Origin: Selaginella tamariscina
Taxonomy: Eukaryota > Streptophyta > Lycopodiopsida > Selaginellales > Selaginellaceae
Assembly: GCA_003024785.1 (NCBI GenBank)
Contig: PUQB01000016.1
Coordinates: forward strand, 1 to 64,000
Direction of reading: 5' to 3'
Length of the DNA stretch: 64,000 nucleotides
The stretch's first letter is position 1. Each line of letters begins with the position of its first letter. This document shows positions 21,621-35,520 of this stretch, one piece after another. The notes beneath the pieces were generated by a model, which saw only the letters and a list, made by a program, of their open reading frames with translations, was not told where the DNA came from and ran no database searches. Made by a program: the position numbers and the translations under genes.

Positions 21621-23879
21621 ATATTTATTTAGAATTATTATTAGAATGTTCTCATTTTAATTTTAGTACTTTTAATTCATGTGTACAAGCGATGATCATT
21701 TAATTCGATCTCCAAAACTTTGGCACACATAATTAAAAAAAATAAACACATTTGCCCTTAATAAAATACAAGACATATTTTAATTTTAATATTTTAAATT
21801 GCTTCAATGAAATATCTCAGTTCCCTTTAGTTAAAATTCAAAACATATTAATATAATTTATTGCTATGTTTAAAGAAATTTAAATTTTTCAATATACATC
21901 ACTGCATTAGTGTATGGAAACACTACTGGTTTTTGATGGGGCATAATTAACTCTGCTCCGTTGCAACCATTGAAGTGGAGCTCTTTACACAGGACGTGAA
22001 ATTGTGTGGAAAATCTACGTGTTGTATAGCAGAAGAAAAATTAAAATTAGTGTGAAACATAAATAATAAATATGATTAAGGTTTTATTAACAACTATTTG
22101 AAGGCAAATTTAAGTCGCTGTGATATCAAAGTTTGACATATCAATATTTAACAACAAGTACAAAATTTCTGAGTTAAATAATTAATATAACGTCTTAAAA
22201 GTTTATTTTGAAACATATGATCCTTGCATTCAAATTGAATTAAACAATATTATTTTTTAAAAGTTTTATTAATCAGTTATAATATAAATTATAAGAAAAA
22301 AATTTAGTAATCATTTAACACAATTTTATTATATATAACAAAGCGTATCATTTGTAAAGTTAATAAACTAAAATTGAATGAACAAATCTTTTATTTTAAA
22401 TTATATAAGAAGGTCAATTATCTTCCTTTAGCCAAATAATGTAAAATAACACAAAGCATGCGCATGTTAATTAAAACGAGAATGTGTCAACATTAAAGTA
22501 TAATGGATCCATCTTACAACATATACAATTCGAGAAAACAACATTGTAACATGCACATTTAATATTTAATACACTTATTTGGCCTAACCATTTTAGTAAA
22601 AAAACAACCTCAAAGACATTTATAATAGCACTTTAATTAGCTCTTTAATTTTTAAATATTATATGCATTATCATGGATATGTGTGTACACCTTTTGTTCG
22701 TAACAACATTTAATTAAATTATAAATTACTTAAATTGTATTTAAAAGAATATATATTTAGACTTATAATATATTTTAATATGTTATAATCATTTCTCTAA
22801 ATTAAATTTATGGTTGAAATAATTTAAATATATTCTAGTATGTGCTTACAATTAATACATATTTACTCAATAAAGAGAGTTGTAGAAACACATGGATTTT
22901 GCCACCACATAAATGAATTCTTATTATATTACACATATTGCACATGACTTAAAACAAATATTTATATTGCCTGATTACACTTACATAAGAAAAAACTAAT
23001 CTAGTGTGTCATCAAATACACGTGCTAGTAGGGTTTGATTAACATTATTAAATTTTAACAAATAAAAATAAATTAATATCTAAATAAATTAGTACATAAC
23101 CAGTTTCATATTATAATTTAAAGAAAGAAAATCAAACTAATGAAGCAAAAAAAGATTTTAAAAAGTTATTAACTAAAAAGAAAAATGAATATACATTATG
23201 GTTTAATAAAAGGGTAGGTCATGACATATTATTTAATTCGACCAATGATTCAGAAAAGAAGAGCACCAATGTTATTAAATGACGTGGAAAATAAAAAAAA
23301 TTATTTACAAAAGTTTTATTTACATAATGTGGAATTCAAATTAGAGAATGACAAATGGAATACATTGTAAATAAGAGGGTTAGAGCAATTGAGAAACTCT
23401 CAAGGAAAAGAGTTATTGATATGTATGAAATAACTAACACATTATCGTTGCGACCATGCTCCACCCTATCTTCAGCAACATCATTGCATAGACAATAAAT
23501 AACATAATACTCATTTTTAGTCGGATATTTGTAAATTATAAGATAATTATGCTATCACCCGTATTATCTAAGTTGTTTTCTCAAGTGATTAAGACGAAGC
23601 TAATTAATTGGGTAAAGAGAGTTGGAATAAAATTTCACTTGAGATACTCATGCACAAAACAACTATTTACTTTTAGAATGCTTGTTGAGAGCTTTTTAAA
23701 GGCTTGAAGTACTAATGGACATTTATATACTCAAAATCTTTGTACATGACCATCAAAAAGATGTTATACACTTTTGAGTCGGATAAGTGTGTCCATTATC
23801 AAAGACATTATTTGGGTTATACATAAAAGCTCTTCAAGGGATCATATTGTTAAGTATGTAAATAGTTGGCCTATATGTA
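21621..23879. other. AT-rich intergenic DNA, no gene seen
   Basis: No open frame with recognisable protein, no RNA gene and no clear tandem array. Short phrases recur elsewhere (for example the TAAATCTAG-free AAGGTCAATTATCTTCCTTT type near 22411 and an inverted relative near 28455), suggesting old dispersed repeats. Confidence 0.6.
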
Positions 23880-26800
23880 TATGTACTCTTGTATGTTGAT
23901 CACTTGTTATTGAAGACCATGACCATAATGATGTTGTCAAATATGTAAGTAACTGGCCTATATATATATTTATTCTTATATGTTAATCACTTGCTGTTGA
24001 AAGCCATGACTAGAACAATGTTATAAAAGTAATTTGCTACCCTCACTAAGTTTTACATTCAAACGTGCCTTAAGGTGAACTTACTTACATATTAGTGTCT
24101 TAGAAACACCCGTGGATATGACATGCAAGTACCAAGGACAAACAATTCTATAGGTAGAAAGATAAATAACTACATAAGAGAAACATATGGCGTGCATGAA
24201 TGAGAAAGAAGGGAAAAGTAGCACAATGTGTATATTATGGAATACATGTAAAGTTGATAATAAAACACATGAATGTTAGGATGTTAAGAGAAATAATATG
24301 GTGTAAAGTTCACTTTGGTGTATGTTCAATGTGGAAACTTAAATTAAGTAAAATAAAATGGGAAAGAATGGAACAACTTAATACGAATTTTATTTAATAT
24401 GCGACAACGACATAATATATTATAATGATAATGAAAATCAGAATGTATTAATGAAATTGAAGGTTGAAAATATGCACTACAGTATGTAATAAAGTTGAAT
24501 GTACAAATATTTGAATTGGCTTATGATGCAATGATAAATTTAAAGAAGCTTTGTTTGACACACTAAATTGGATAGTGGTTTGGCTTAATAAAATAAACCA
24601 TGGAAATAAAAATGAATTTGAACACCTTACTTACCAAGATAAATGGATGTATAGTTCTCACACAAGTTATATTAGAGAGATAGAATAAGATTTAAAATAT
24701 ATCAGGTGTTAATGAACATGGAAATGATATATAAATAGAAAGTGTATAAAATTGCAACACTTAAAAGTGAGAAACATATTTGCAAAATTGAGATTCAAAT
24801 CGCACATGTTATATAAAAAAATAGGATAAAACCTAAAATATAAGTTCTGCCTCATGCGTGTGCATGAAAAATTTCATTAATAATATTGCATATTTGAATA
24901 TAAAGAATCCTTGGTTTTCTTTTATGGCATTTGAATATTGCAAAATTTTTTGCAAAGAATAGGGCAAGAAGATAATGTAATAAAAGAAATATAATGTGAT
25001 AGATACAAATCACTAGAGCTAAAGAAGAATGTGTTATGCAACAGATGTCGAATTTCCCCTTGTGAGCATCATGCGACATTAGCTAACTATTTTTATATAT
25101 ATAAGTGTGTGTGCGCACGCACATGTTATTGGATTAAAACAAAGTTCAACAATTCAATAATAATTATTTTTATTTAATTCACATCTCTACATATTAAAAC
25201 TACATACACCCACATTACACATTGTAGACATGATATTATTGAATATTTACATAATTATATTATATATATTCATAGATAAATGCTTTGATATAATTAATAT
25301 AATTAGCTTAACATTGGTTGGGGCTTTATATATATACACTTGTCAATTCATTTAAATGATTAAGATTGACAAAGTGTATTCATAAATGTCATATTACTAA
25401 TTATTATTTTCATGTAGTGATTTTGGAATTTCTTTTATATAAGTAAAATTTATTTCTTAGTTTATAAAATGGTTGAACATAAGTTAATACCATTTTAACA
25501 CATGTACATTTTATATTTAAAGATAATACATACATATAATAAAGTACACAATATAATTATATAGTTTATTTAAAATATTTTGTATTACTATCAAACATAT
25601 TTGTGCATACTATGGCACACACACTAATATTAAATTGACATGTTAATTCAATACATATTATTATCATAATGTAAATAAAATGCAAATATTTTATCAATTG
25701 ACGTGATTATGTAATGTATAAACATAGTTTCAAATTACATATTATGATCTTTGTATTAAAGACACATGTCCAACCCATAACATTGAATATGTTCTCTTAA
25801 GCTTATAACATGTGTATACACGTGTACATATTCATAACTTGCATATACATTTTGTAGGTTATTCTAATGTAAGATTATAGGGTTTAGTTTCATAAAAATA
25901 TATTAATCTAATTAGTTGAATTTACATAATTTATTATGCATTGTTATGGTTAATTTATAATTGTTGTTCCACACTATAACTGTAATTAATTTTATTTAAC
26001 AAATTGCATTAACATCATAAAGAGTTCACATTTTATATGGGTATATAATAGCTGGGTGCACCCTAAGGATTATTGAATTAGCATGACATAGGAAGGTTTT
26101 TTTTTTTGTATATAAATAGGATATCTAAGTAGTTTTTATTAAACTAATAAAGATATATATAGTGTTGTAAGATGGGGAGATAATTGGTCTTATTAGTGTT
26201 CAAAATGTTATATTTTATATATTATATAATCTATATAATCATATTATATAATTATTAATTTATATAAATTTATCTAATTTATGTATTTACAAAAGAAAAC
26301 ATATTAAAGAGAAGTAAATATGGTAGCGAAAGGGGTTTTCACTATGGACTATGGTGTGTATGTATATGTTTTACACTTATTTAATTTAATAAAATTTTGT
26401 GATATAAAATCATTTTTTATTGTATATTGGGTTTTTTAATTATTGGTCATCCGCAAATAGCATATGTATATCTTAAGTGGTCAATTAGTCTTAAGTGAAC
26501 TTCCCCATATTAACATGTATATGGTTTAAGGTTTGGATTATAATTTAAGTATAAAGAATTTAAAAACATAAATTCAAATTTAAAAAAGTTTAAGTAAAAA
26601 ATTAATATGGTAAGACTAAAAGTCTTTCACAAACCTACTATACCTCTCTTGCTTAAAAAAGGGCATATAGGAGCATCCTCGTTCATGTGGTTTTTGAAAA
26701 TAATCTAAATTATTTCCTTTTTCTATAACAGCTTGCATAAACTTTTCAATATTATGATTAACATTACCGTTTCCAACGTCAAATAAAAGATCGAAAGTAC

Positions 26801-26880
26801 AAATAAGGACCACCTATATACAAACATATAAATTCAAAACATAACTTGACCAATTTATTTCTTTACCTTTTTTCTTAGAA
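23880..26880 (+). repeat. Dispersed repeat R1, copy B (most complete)
   Basis: Collinear with copy A from GATGTTGTC near 23930 to the block at 26610-26740, and with copy C up to TTTACCTTTT near 26875. It lacks the hAT and MULE insertions. A short duplication of its left end occurs at 23850-23960. No coding region shared with copy A is apparent. Confidence 0.85.
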
Positions 26881-27082
26881 GCGGCCTGCATTTCGGTTAA
26901 TGTAAGCACGCGTACCATAAAGCTTGTCTTTGTATGCAGGTAACAGGCCAAGTGCTAAAGAGTGCACTTGCCCAGGAGGAAGGGTGAAAGATGTTTTACT
27001 GCAAGGACCAAGCTAATGGCCGTCGAGACATCCTTGGACAGATAGCACTGCAGCTGTTACGCCTGTATGTGTATCTTAGCGC

Positions 27083-27155
27083 TTTTACAGAGGATTTCGA
27101 GGCCGAAACTGCAGTCCTCACTGAGCAGAACAAGAAATTGTGCGGTGAAGAGTAA
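27083..27155 (+). pseudogene. Fragment of an mpaB-like gene
   Basis: The plus strand reads FTEDFEAETAVLTEQNKK and stops soon after, closely matching FIQDFEAKNAVFTEQNKK of the mpaB-like copy 2. Only this one block is clear; the preceding 200 bp (from about 26880) are less AT-rich and may hold more decayed coding sequence. It sits just beyond the right edge of R1 copy B, in the opposite orientation to the two larger copies. Confidence 0.7.
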
Positions 27156-30100
27156 ATTCAAAAAAAATCATATGTTTTATTACATATATGTGTCCGTTTT
27201 AAATGATTATGGTGACTTTCTCATAAATATACCTGAATCTAAAAAGGTGCAATGCAGAAATTCTCTAAAGTTAAGTTTTAATCTTTTAATAAACTTTATG
27301 ATTTTTTTTACTTTAAAAAGAATATAGATATTCTTTTGTTGCATGTGTTACTGTGGTTTAAAAATATAAAGAATTAGAGTAAAAATAAAAATAAAAATGA
27401 TGTGTAAAGTATTTTTATATACAAATTCAAGTGGAATTAAAATGTGTACTTTAGTATTCAAATTCAAGTGGAATTAAAATGCAAATGTAAATTTATTAAT
27501 TTATTTTTAAATTTCTTTTTATCTTATTTCGAATTATGCTAATTTTTAAATTATAAAAAATATTAAATGTGTATATTCAAGTGTGCAAGCGTGTGTGTTG
27601 TATTTGTATATATGTTTTTTAATTATATGTTAATTATTTATAAATAATAATTAAAATATATGTTGGTATATTGAAATTTTGAGATTATAAATTAAACTCT
27701 TTCTTTAAAAATGGCATCGCTTAGGAATATTATTTATGTATAATTAATCTTTACCGTTTGATAGACCCTGTATGTTGTGAAGTTAACGTTATTCAATTTA
27801 CATTGTCAATTAACTATTTATAAAAAGAACTGATCAAACTTTAAACTGTTTATACTGTTAACTTAATTTTGATGTAAGGATGGTGCCTCCTTTTATATTA
27901 AAATAAAATAACTTCAATATGTCAAATTAATTATTTAATTTAGAACTTTAATTGTTGTTAATGAAACTTTGATATCACAATAAATATATGCCTTTTAAAT
28001 GATTACAATTACTTTCTTCTAATTTCTTTAAACGTCATTCTAAGTTCGTACAATGGTCACTTATATTATAAATATCGAAAATGTATGTTGGTTCACCCTA
28101 GTTTTAATTTTTTTACTACACAGTTGCATATAATATATATTTTCCATGCAAACATGTCTCTATGTTTATTTACTTCATATAATTGTGTTAAGGTAAGCAA
28201 TATATCTTTATTAATTAGTATTACGTCATAAATCGAATTGGATTTATTAACAGGACCACAGCATTGTCATTTCACATTTACATAGAAGTTTCACATCACT
28301 GGAGATATTCGAGTGTAGATATATTGAGTATATACCTTTTTAATGGTTAGGATTGCTCTCCTTAAACATGATGTGAAACTAAGAACTAATCTTACAAATT
28401 TGAAGTGAAATAAAGTCATTTTATTAAGAGAGTATTATATATTATATGATAAGAAGGTCAATTAAGATTCTTTAGACCAATAGTTTTTTTTTCTTGATTT
28501 GAGATATTTACAATATTAAGGCATATTAATTGCTTCAACAAATTAAATTTTAATAAATTATTTATTCTACAGACATTTAGGTTTTCGATGTATTGGTTAT
28601 TTAAAATTCAAGATTTACATAACACTTACATAACACTTATGTGGTGCTTACGTGAGTGGGTTTTATGTGGGTTTTACGGTGGTATGGACAATTTTGCTTA
28701 GTTATATGATAAAGTGATAACATGTGTAAAATTTAACATGTTAGTTATTATTAAGCTTTTCTTTTTTTCTTTTTAATTATTTTAAAATGGATGTAACATT
28801 TGTGGAAGTGGATGAATCAGTGAAAACCCAACCAAGGTTAGAGATGGTACTACCATTTAAAGTGCCATGGCATGGGTTGTCAACCGATTTACCACTTTCT
28901 TGCATTGCCTCACCTCCCTTGCGATGGATTTTTTTGCTAGTTAGGATTATTGATGAATCCGATATGCAAGATATGTGTTGTTTATATAACATTTTACACA
29001 CATACACACACATATATATGCATATATATAATATATATATCTATACATGTATAATATGCATATATAAACACACATGTATATGTATATGTGTGTGTATCTA
29101 TATGTTTTATGTATGTAGATGCATTTGTTTAATATGTATATACAAGTCTTAGAAATAATAACTTAGATATTACATGTGTGAGAAAGATCCAACAGACAAA
29201 GGAAGTAACAAATATAATTAGTAGCACACCATAAAAAGTACTCTTAACTAGTAATTTAATGAGACATCCCAAATTATTAAATGATAAAGTTCCTAATTAT
29301 GATAACGTTACACTTTCGGTAATGTGTGTGTGCACATGTGTAATACAAAAAGTATAAGATATGAGGTATACATGTAGATGTAAATATAGTAAAAGATATA
29401 TGTTAAGTGCACCATGGATCTCAATTGGAAATACCTAGAAAAACATAAATGTGTTTTTATGTACATAAAGGTGTGATGTATTCTGTATGTTTATATATAA
29501 ACTAGAGTACACACAAAGACTTTCATTAAATAAAATGTGTATGTGCTAGTACTTAGATTTTCATTCAATCTAATCTTTAAAACTAATTTGATTAGAATTC
29601 ACAACTATGGAATGAGAAATTTATTCAAGTGAAATCACCATATTTTTATGCCAGCTCTAACAAGTGTTTGAATGCACATAGGCATGTCTTTTTACAATTT
29701 ATCTTTGATAACCATGGTTGTAATAAGCACAAGCTCTTTCTCAATAAGCTTAACCACCTAAAAATATCAAAAATAAATAATTTTACATATTCATATTTAC
29801 ATTAAGGTTAATTATGCAGCTATACATGTATACATAATTTAGAGTATATCATTTAAGTATATTTTATAATCTTAAACTTATTATTAACTTATTCAGAAAT
29901 AATATTCTATTAACACATACATGAAAAAACCCATTAACCACATTTAAATAGAAATGGATCACTGGTAGTTTAATTTATAATTTAATTAACCACTCAAGTG
30001 GAAAACTCAAGTAATTTTTATTAATGATGTGGCTTTTTTAAATTTACTATGATCAAATAATCACCCTTTAATGGAAAGTGGGCCAAATAAAATAATTTAA

Positions 30101-30729
30101 TGTTATTTTAAATAGCTTCTAACTAATAAATCTATCAAAAAATTAGATTAAATCAGAAATGTTATTATTTACCCATGTCTATATACAGCATACTAAAACA
30201 TCAGTATATTCTAGAATTTTATGGGCTCACATTCCGCTAATACATAGATCAAACTGAGTTACAGTGGATTTATTACCAGGATTACGCGTTCATGGCCTGG
30301 TTAAATGCTGCAGATGTTTTTTACCTACTTAAACGTGCCAACCGGTTAAAAACAATGTCATAGGGACCATGCTACTTGGTGATTGCAGTAGCCCAGTTGC
30401 ATTTGTATTGTGAACGATGGCTACTAGCAAGAGTTAGGTAACTATTACCCCAAGATAAAAGGGAGTAAATGAGATTGTGTGTGTATACATGTACAAAATA
30501 AACAGCAGAAATTTAATCCAATTGTATACGCGTGTATATTGTGCATGATGAAGTGGCACACAAGCGGTTGAGATTCATTGTTTGAACGATCCAACGGTTA
30601 ATCTTACAAAGAAAGAGAATATACCATAAACATTCATGCGTGTACTTAAGGTTAAATGACATGAATGTTACTGTAAAAATATGTACATGCTTTTCCTTCG
30701 TATAGTAAGTAAAGACTCCACCATTCACC
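27156..30729. other. AT-rich intergenic DNA, no gene seen
   Basis: Contains TA/CA-rich microsatellite stretches (about 28995-29100) and A/T runs. Open frames such as the one at 28787-29152 run through microsatellites and have no recognisable domain. A less AT-rich patch lies at 30240-30480 without any coding signal I can name. Confidence 0.6.
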
Positions 30730-33110
30730 TCAGCTGCATTTCCTTGCTTTATACTTTATCAAGTCATGAGCTTCCACTCCATAGATGTTAGCCATGAGAA
30801 CATAAGCCATTGGATGATCCTCATCCAGCCTCAACAGAGACTCATGCAGCTCTTTCCCAGTTCCACATTCTTCCATTTACAGCAAGCACCAAGGAGGGTG
30901 GTCCACGTCGTGGTCTGGTTTGAAAAGGCATTCCATGTACAAGTTTCATAGCCTTCTTCTAAGCGATTGGCCCGTCCAAGGAGATCTATCATGCAGTGGT
31001 AGTGCTCAATCCCTGCCACAACATTGTACTTGGGGTGTATCTTATCGAACAACTTCTTTCCTTCTCAACCAGTCCGGCGTGGCTACAACCCGACAAGACA
31101 GACAACATCGTAATACCATTGGGTTGAAAAACCATGTTCCTGCATCTGTGAAAGAGCCCTGAAGACGTTTGCGGTGTCACCCTGTTGGGCATACCCACCA
31201 ACTAAGGCACTGTAACTCACCAAAGTACTGGAGCTGCCGAAAACAGCCTCCGCTTCTTCCATGCTACCACATCGAGCATAGAAATCGACCATGGTGTGGC
31301 TAAGAAATGGTCAGTTTCCAGTCCACGTACCACAATCTCCATATGTACAGCTTTCCCAGTTTTAAGTGCTGCAAACACCCACAGGCAACAAGAACAGCAG
31401 CGTAAGTTCTTGCGTCTGGTTTACATGTAGGTGTGTCTGTTTTCATACGCAAACAGGCACAGAGCCATCTCAGGCCTCTCCATTCTCCGCATGTCCAAGG
31501 ATGAGGGCCGTCCAAGAAACTGTGTCTTTGTTGGAAATGTTTTTGAACACGGCTCTTGCTTCGATAAGGCTCCCACACTTCACATACATGTCAATTGTGG
31601 CGCTCTGGATATGTACATTCTCAAAGTAACCTCTGTTGATCGCTTGAGTGTGCAGACTTCTCCCAAGTCTCAGTAGCGAAGACTTTGTAAGCGTCCCTCC
31701 TTCTCCTTTCATAGCCAGTGATGAACAGGCCATGAGTGTTGCAACATAAGTCAGAGCGTTTGGTGGACAAACCTGGACTTCGAACATCTCCAGAGCCAAG
31801 CTTTCCTCCCCATTATCCACATATCCACGTATCAATGCGGTGCACAAAACCACATCGTGGAGCTCCATATTGTCAAACACAATGCGGGAGTCCCTCAAAC
31901 TTCCGCATTTGGAATACATGTTCACCAGAGCTCCGGACACGAACACGTCGTTATCAAAGCAGCTGTTCATGGCCCAGGAATGTATTCTCATCCCTCTTTC
32001 AACCCTGGCAAGTTTAACTACAGTACCATTGATGTCTGTGCCGTCTTCATTCTCAGCAAGGTTGGTACACGCCATCAGTGCAGCTACGAAAGTGCGAGCA
32101 TTAGGCCGACAACACCCTTGATCGCGGTACATTCTCTCAAAGATATCTAGAGCTTGTTCGGACTCCCCATTCTCCACGTACCCCATTATAATTGCTGTCC
32201 AAGAGACAACTGTCGGAGACTGCAAGTGCTCAAAGACAGCCTGAGCCTCTGTCATACTCCCAAACTTTGAGTAGATATCAATGAGGATGTTTGCAACGAA
32301 TACAGTGACCTCAGCTTGGGAGTGTACGTACCTTGCCATCTCCAAGTGGTTTCCGTCCCTTTCAGAAGCGAGGTTCGTACATGCCATCAAAGCTGCAACA
32401 GAAGTGCGGGAGTCAGTTTCCCAGCCTTGAGACTTCAAGGTAGCATACAACTCCAGGGAAAGATGTTCTTCCCCATTCTCCGCGTATCCAAGCATCAAGG
32501 AGTTCCACATGACAATGTCAAGTAGTTCCGCTCGGTCGAAGACCGCTCTCGAGTCCAACATGCTCCCACATTTTGCGTACATATCCACCAGGGAGGCAGC
32601 AACAAAGCTATCTGATACAGAACTGTTTGCAACGACTTCGGAGTGAATACTCATCCCTGTAACAAGTCACTAATCACACCCACACACACGCGATCTATAC
32701 ACATATCATATACCTTTACAAAGAGAGACGAGCTTGAAACCTTGTTCCTTCTCTGCTAAGTCTGTGCAAGCCATGAGAGCTGCAATATATGTTCTTGAGT
32801 TCGGTATACAGCTTCCCTTCATGTGTACAAATTCATGTAATGCTTCTTCTGGATGAGAGTTTTTCTACAAGGGCCATGAGGAGGGCGTTCCACGAGACGA
32901 CATCTGGTGTACAATGGATTGAAATGCTCTGCGTGCGTAGTTGAGGCTACCACATTTGGAGTACATGGTGATGAGGGAGTTTGCAATGAATATGTTTGTG
33001 TTGTGGCCTGATAATATGGAGTCTGAGTGGAGTTTAATGCATTGTATGTCTCTAGTGATTCCACATGCCTTGATTGCAACTATAAGGATTTGTACGCTTG
33101 GGCTCCTCAT
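30730..33110 (-). CDS. PLS-class pentatricopeptide repeat protein with E-type tail
   Basis: Reading right to left from an ATG at 33110, tandem PPR units are clear: NSLITMYSKCGSLNYARRAF, LVDMYAKCGSMLDSRAVF, SWTAIIMGYVENGESEQALD, NMYSKCGSLRDSRIVFDNME and several more, ending in HYHCMIDLLGRANRLEEGYE and an E-motif-like LLRLDEDHPMAYVLMANIYG to a stop at 30730. Such proteins bind single-stranded RNA in organelles and act in editing, splicing or stability; no DYW deaminase domain follows. One 57-bp intron is supported at 32657-32713. The stretch 31470-32654 is uninterrupted (394 codons). Elsewhere single-base shifts occur (near 32900, 31480, 31330, 31130, 31040 and 30840). The site of action is presumably mitochondrion or plastid, but no targeting peptide is evident at this start, so the true start may differ. 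Confidence 0.85.
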
Positions 33111-33298
33111 ATCTACTCATATACACAACCATGACGACCGAATAATGCCCGTTCTCCGACAGTCTAGTTATCAGTTATAAAACAATTAAATTATAATTTT
33201 AACGAAAACATAATTTCTGGATTTCCTAGGAAGGAATATGCTAGAATATATGATTACGGTTTAAGGCCAAGAAAAGAGCGGAAAAGAAGATCTTGGAG
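33111..33298. promoter_or_regulatory. Short divergent promoter region between PPR and clathrin light chain genes
   Basis: Only 188 bp separate the two predicted start codons on opposite strands. The region should contain both core promoters and 5' UTRs unless the PPR gene has an upstream exon elsewhere. AT-rich; no motif singled out. Confidence 0.5.
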
Positions 33299-34898
33299 AT
33301 GGACGAGTTTGATCCACGAGCAGCATTCGAGAGCATAACAGTCACCACTACAGCCAGCGTACGATCTCAAGACACTTATGCTCTTCTTGAAAACCCAAGA
33401 CCCTCTCCTCGTCCTCTGTATTACTACACAAGCACAAAGAAAGAATCCAGGTAATACATCTACACACACACACACACGCTAGTGTTCATAAAATGACCGA
33501 TAAGCTTGCCAGCATATCATAAACTATTCCATATTACCTCTATGCATGCATATATATATATATATGTATGTATGTATCCATCAGATTATGCAATGTGTGT
33601 ATATGTATCATGCGATGGATACATACACAAGAAGCTGAGACACGTATTGTGAGTGTTTCATAAACTACTTTACTAAATACAGTGTCTGTATGTATATACA
33701 TCTGTATCATATCCATCATATAACTTCATGTACATATGTGACAATATAACAATGTGTGAGTGAGTGCTAGCGAGTGTGTGTATATATACATATCTAGTTG
33801 GTATGTGTGTGCGTTAGGGACGTTTATACATACACACACATATGTGTATAGATACACACACACATATTGCATATATTTTACTATTGTGTGCGTGTGCGTG
33901 TGCGTGTGTGTGTGAGAGAGAGGTTTTGATACAAAATCATTTTCTAGCATAATTATTTAAGTAACTGAGATTATAAATCATTTACCAGGTACGTGAAGAA
34001 GTAGAAGCAATCCGTGCCGCTACTTACTCCGAGGCATTCAATCTCCACCCTCGATTTGATGATGATGGTGAGTTAGGAGTCAAGGAGAAGAGCTTCACCA
34101 TTAGTGGCGTAGAAGAGCTTCAGGATCTCCTCAAGAATGAAGAAAACAAGGATTCTGAGAACATCCTTACGGACGATTCTGACACTATCCTTGGTGAGGA
34201 TTCTCAGAATATTCTCGAGTGAATTGCAAGGTGGAAAATGGCGCTCCTAATATGCATTTGCCACAGCATGAAGCACTATACCCAGGTTTCGAGCTACTGG
34301 AATGGAAGAGGTTAGTATAAGAATATATTGCATGAATATGTGTGTGTAGCCATATATATATATATATATGTGTGTGTGGTGTGTGTGTGTGTGGTGTAGA
34401 ATAAACTGGGTAAGTATGGAAGTACCAGACAACATAAAATGTATAAAGTGTGTGTGTGAGAGAGAGATCCTTATTATCATTGTTAAAACAACTATATGAT
34501 TATGCCCATTGATTGTATTCTTATTTAAACGGTTGAGATTGACAAAAAATAGTAGTATTGTTCATGTAAGTTAATCATGGATGATCACGTTATAAATTAG
34601 CCGGTGAATATATGTTATACTGGTAATTATATATAGACTTGATATATATGACACTATATGTTATATATATATATATATAGTTATATGACATTTAGATAAA
34701 CAAACACGCACACACACAAGAATGTCATTACCTGTTCCAATCAGGCAAAATGCACGCTCATTAAAAGAAAAAAAAGAAAGGGATAAGGAAAAAATTTCCC
34801 AAGTCATTGCTACTGCCGAGGAACGTAAACGGGATTTCTTTAACAAAAGACATAAGCATCTGCAAACAGTAAAAAAGACCAACCGTGAGCAAAAAAGG

Positions 34899-34937
<39 letters not shown>

Positions 34938-35350
34938 TTGTGTGTGTGGGTACCGGGCATATCACATACTCGTGTTATTTGTCATACTCATTTAACCCTT
35001 ATCTGTTGTGTATGTGTGTGCGAGTGTACCTTTACTTGTATATATGTATGAGCTATCTGTATATAGCTATTGTATATGTATATGTCTATATATAAAGTAC
35101 CTGATGAGCAGAGCATGTTAAAAAGTCGAGAAGAGTTCCATGAAAAGGCACATCTCAACTACTGGAAGGCAGTCTCGGAACTCACATTATTAAGTCCACA
35201 AGGGAATAAGAAACCTGCAGTGGCTGTGAACGCCGGTCCAAAGCCTGGTAAACCGACTGATCTCTCAAGGATGCGGCAAATCATTCTTAAGCTTAAGCAG
35301 AAGCACAAAACACCAGTGAACCAGGTGCTACTGTTGCTGCTACAGCTTGA
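33299..35350 (+). CDS. CLC: Clathrin light chain
   Basis: The C-terminal exon reads NAGPKPGKPTDLSRMRQIIL followed by KLKQKHK, the signature end of plant clathrin light chains. Exon 3 (34745-34897) is a highly charged coiled-coil segment (RQNARSLKEKKERDKEKI...), the heavy-chain-binding helix, preceded by GFELLEWKR, which matches the EGFALREWRRQNA region of the family. Exons: 33299-33450, 33989-34310, 34745-34897 and about 35112-35350. The acidic, disordered N-terminal half is normal. The protein coats clathrin vesicles at the plasma membrane and trans-Golgi. Introns are rich in TA/TG runs. Phase mismatches at the exon 1/2 and 3/4 joins (an A-run at 34891-34897), a stop near 34222 and a shift near 35310 look like single-base indels. 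The 3' end is placed at the GATVAATA-stop reading and is less sure. Confidence 0.88.
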
Positions 35351-35520
35351 GTTAGTTCTCCTGTATCTGTTTGTATTCATAAATCTCTCTCATCCGAAGA
35401 GAGGACTTACCACTACATATTATTGTATAAATGTGTGTGAGTCGTATCTCTCTCTAGATAAAAAAGATCGATGTATATATATTGTATCTTTAAAGCCGAC
35501 TTTTTATTTATTGTTATTGC

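Noticed and set aside
28787-29152. 121-codon plus-strand frame
   Set aside because: Its second half is TA/CA microsatellite and the first half has no recognisable domain or start context.
33726-33950. Minus-strand frame across 33.7-33.95 kb
   Set aside because: Lies in intron 1 of the clathrin light chain gene and consists of CA/TA runs.
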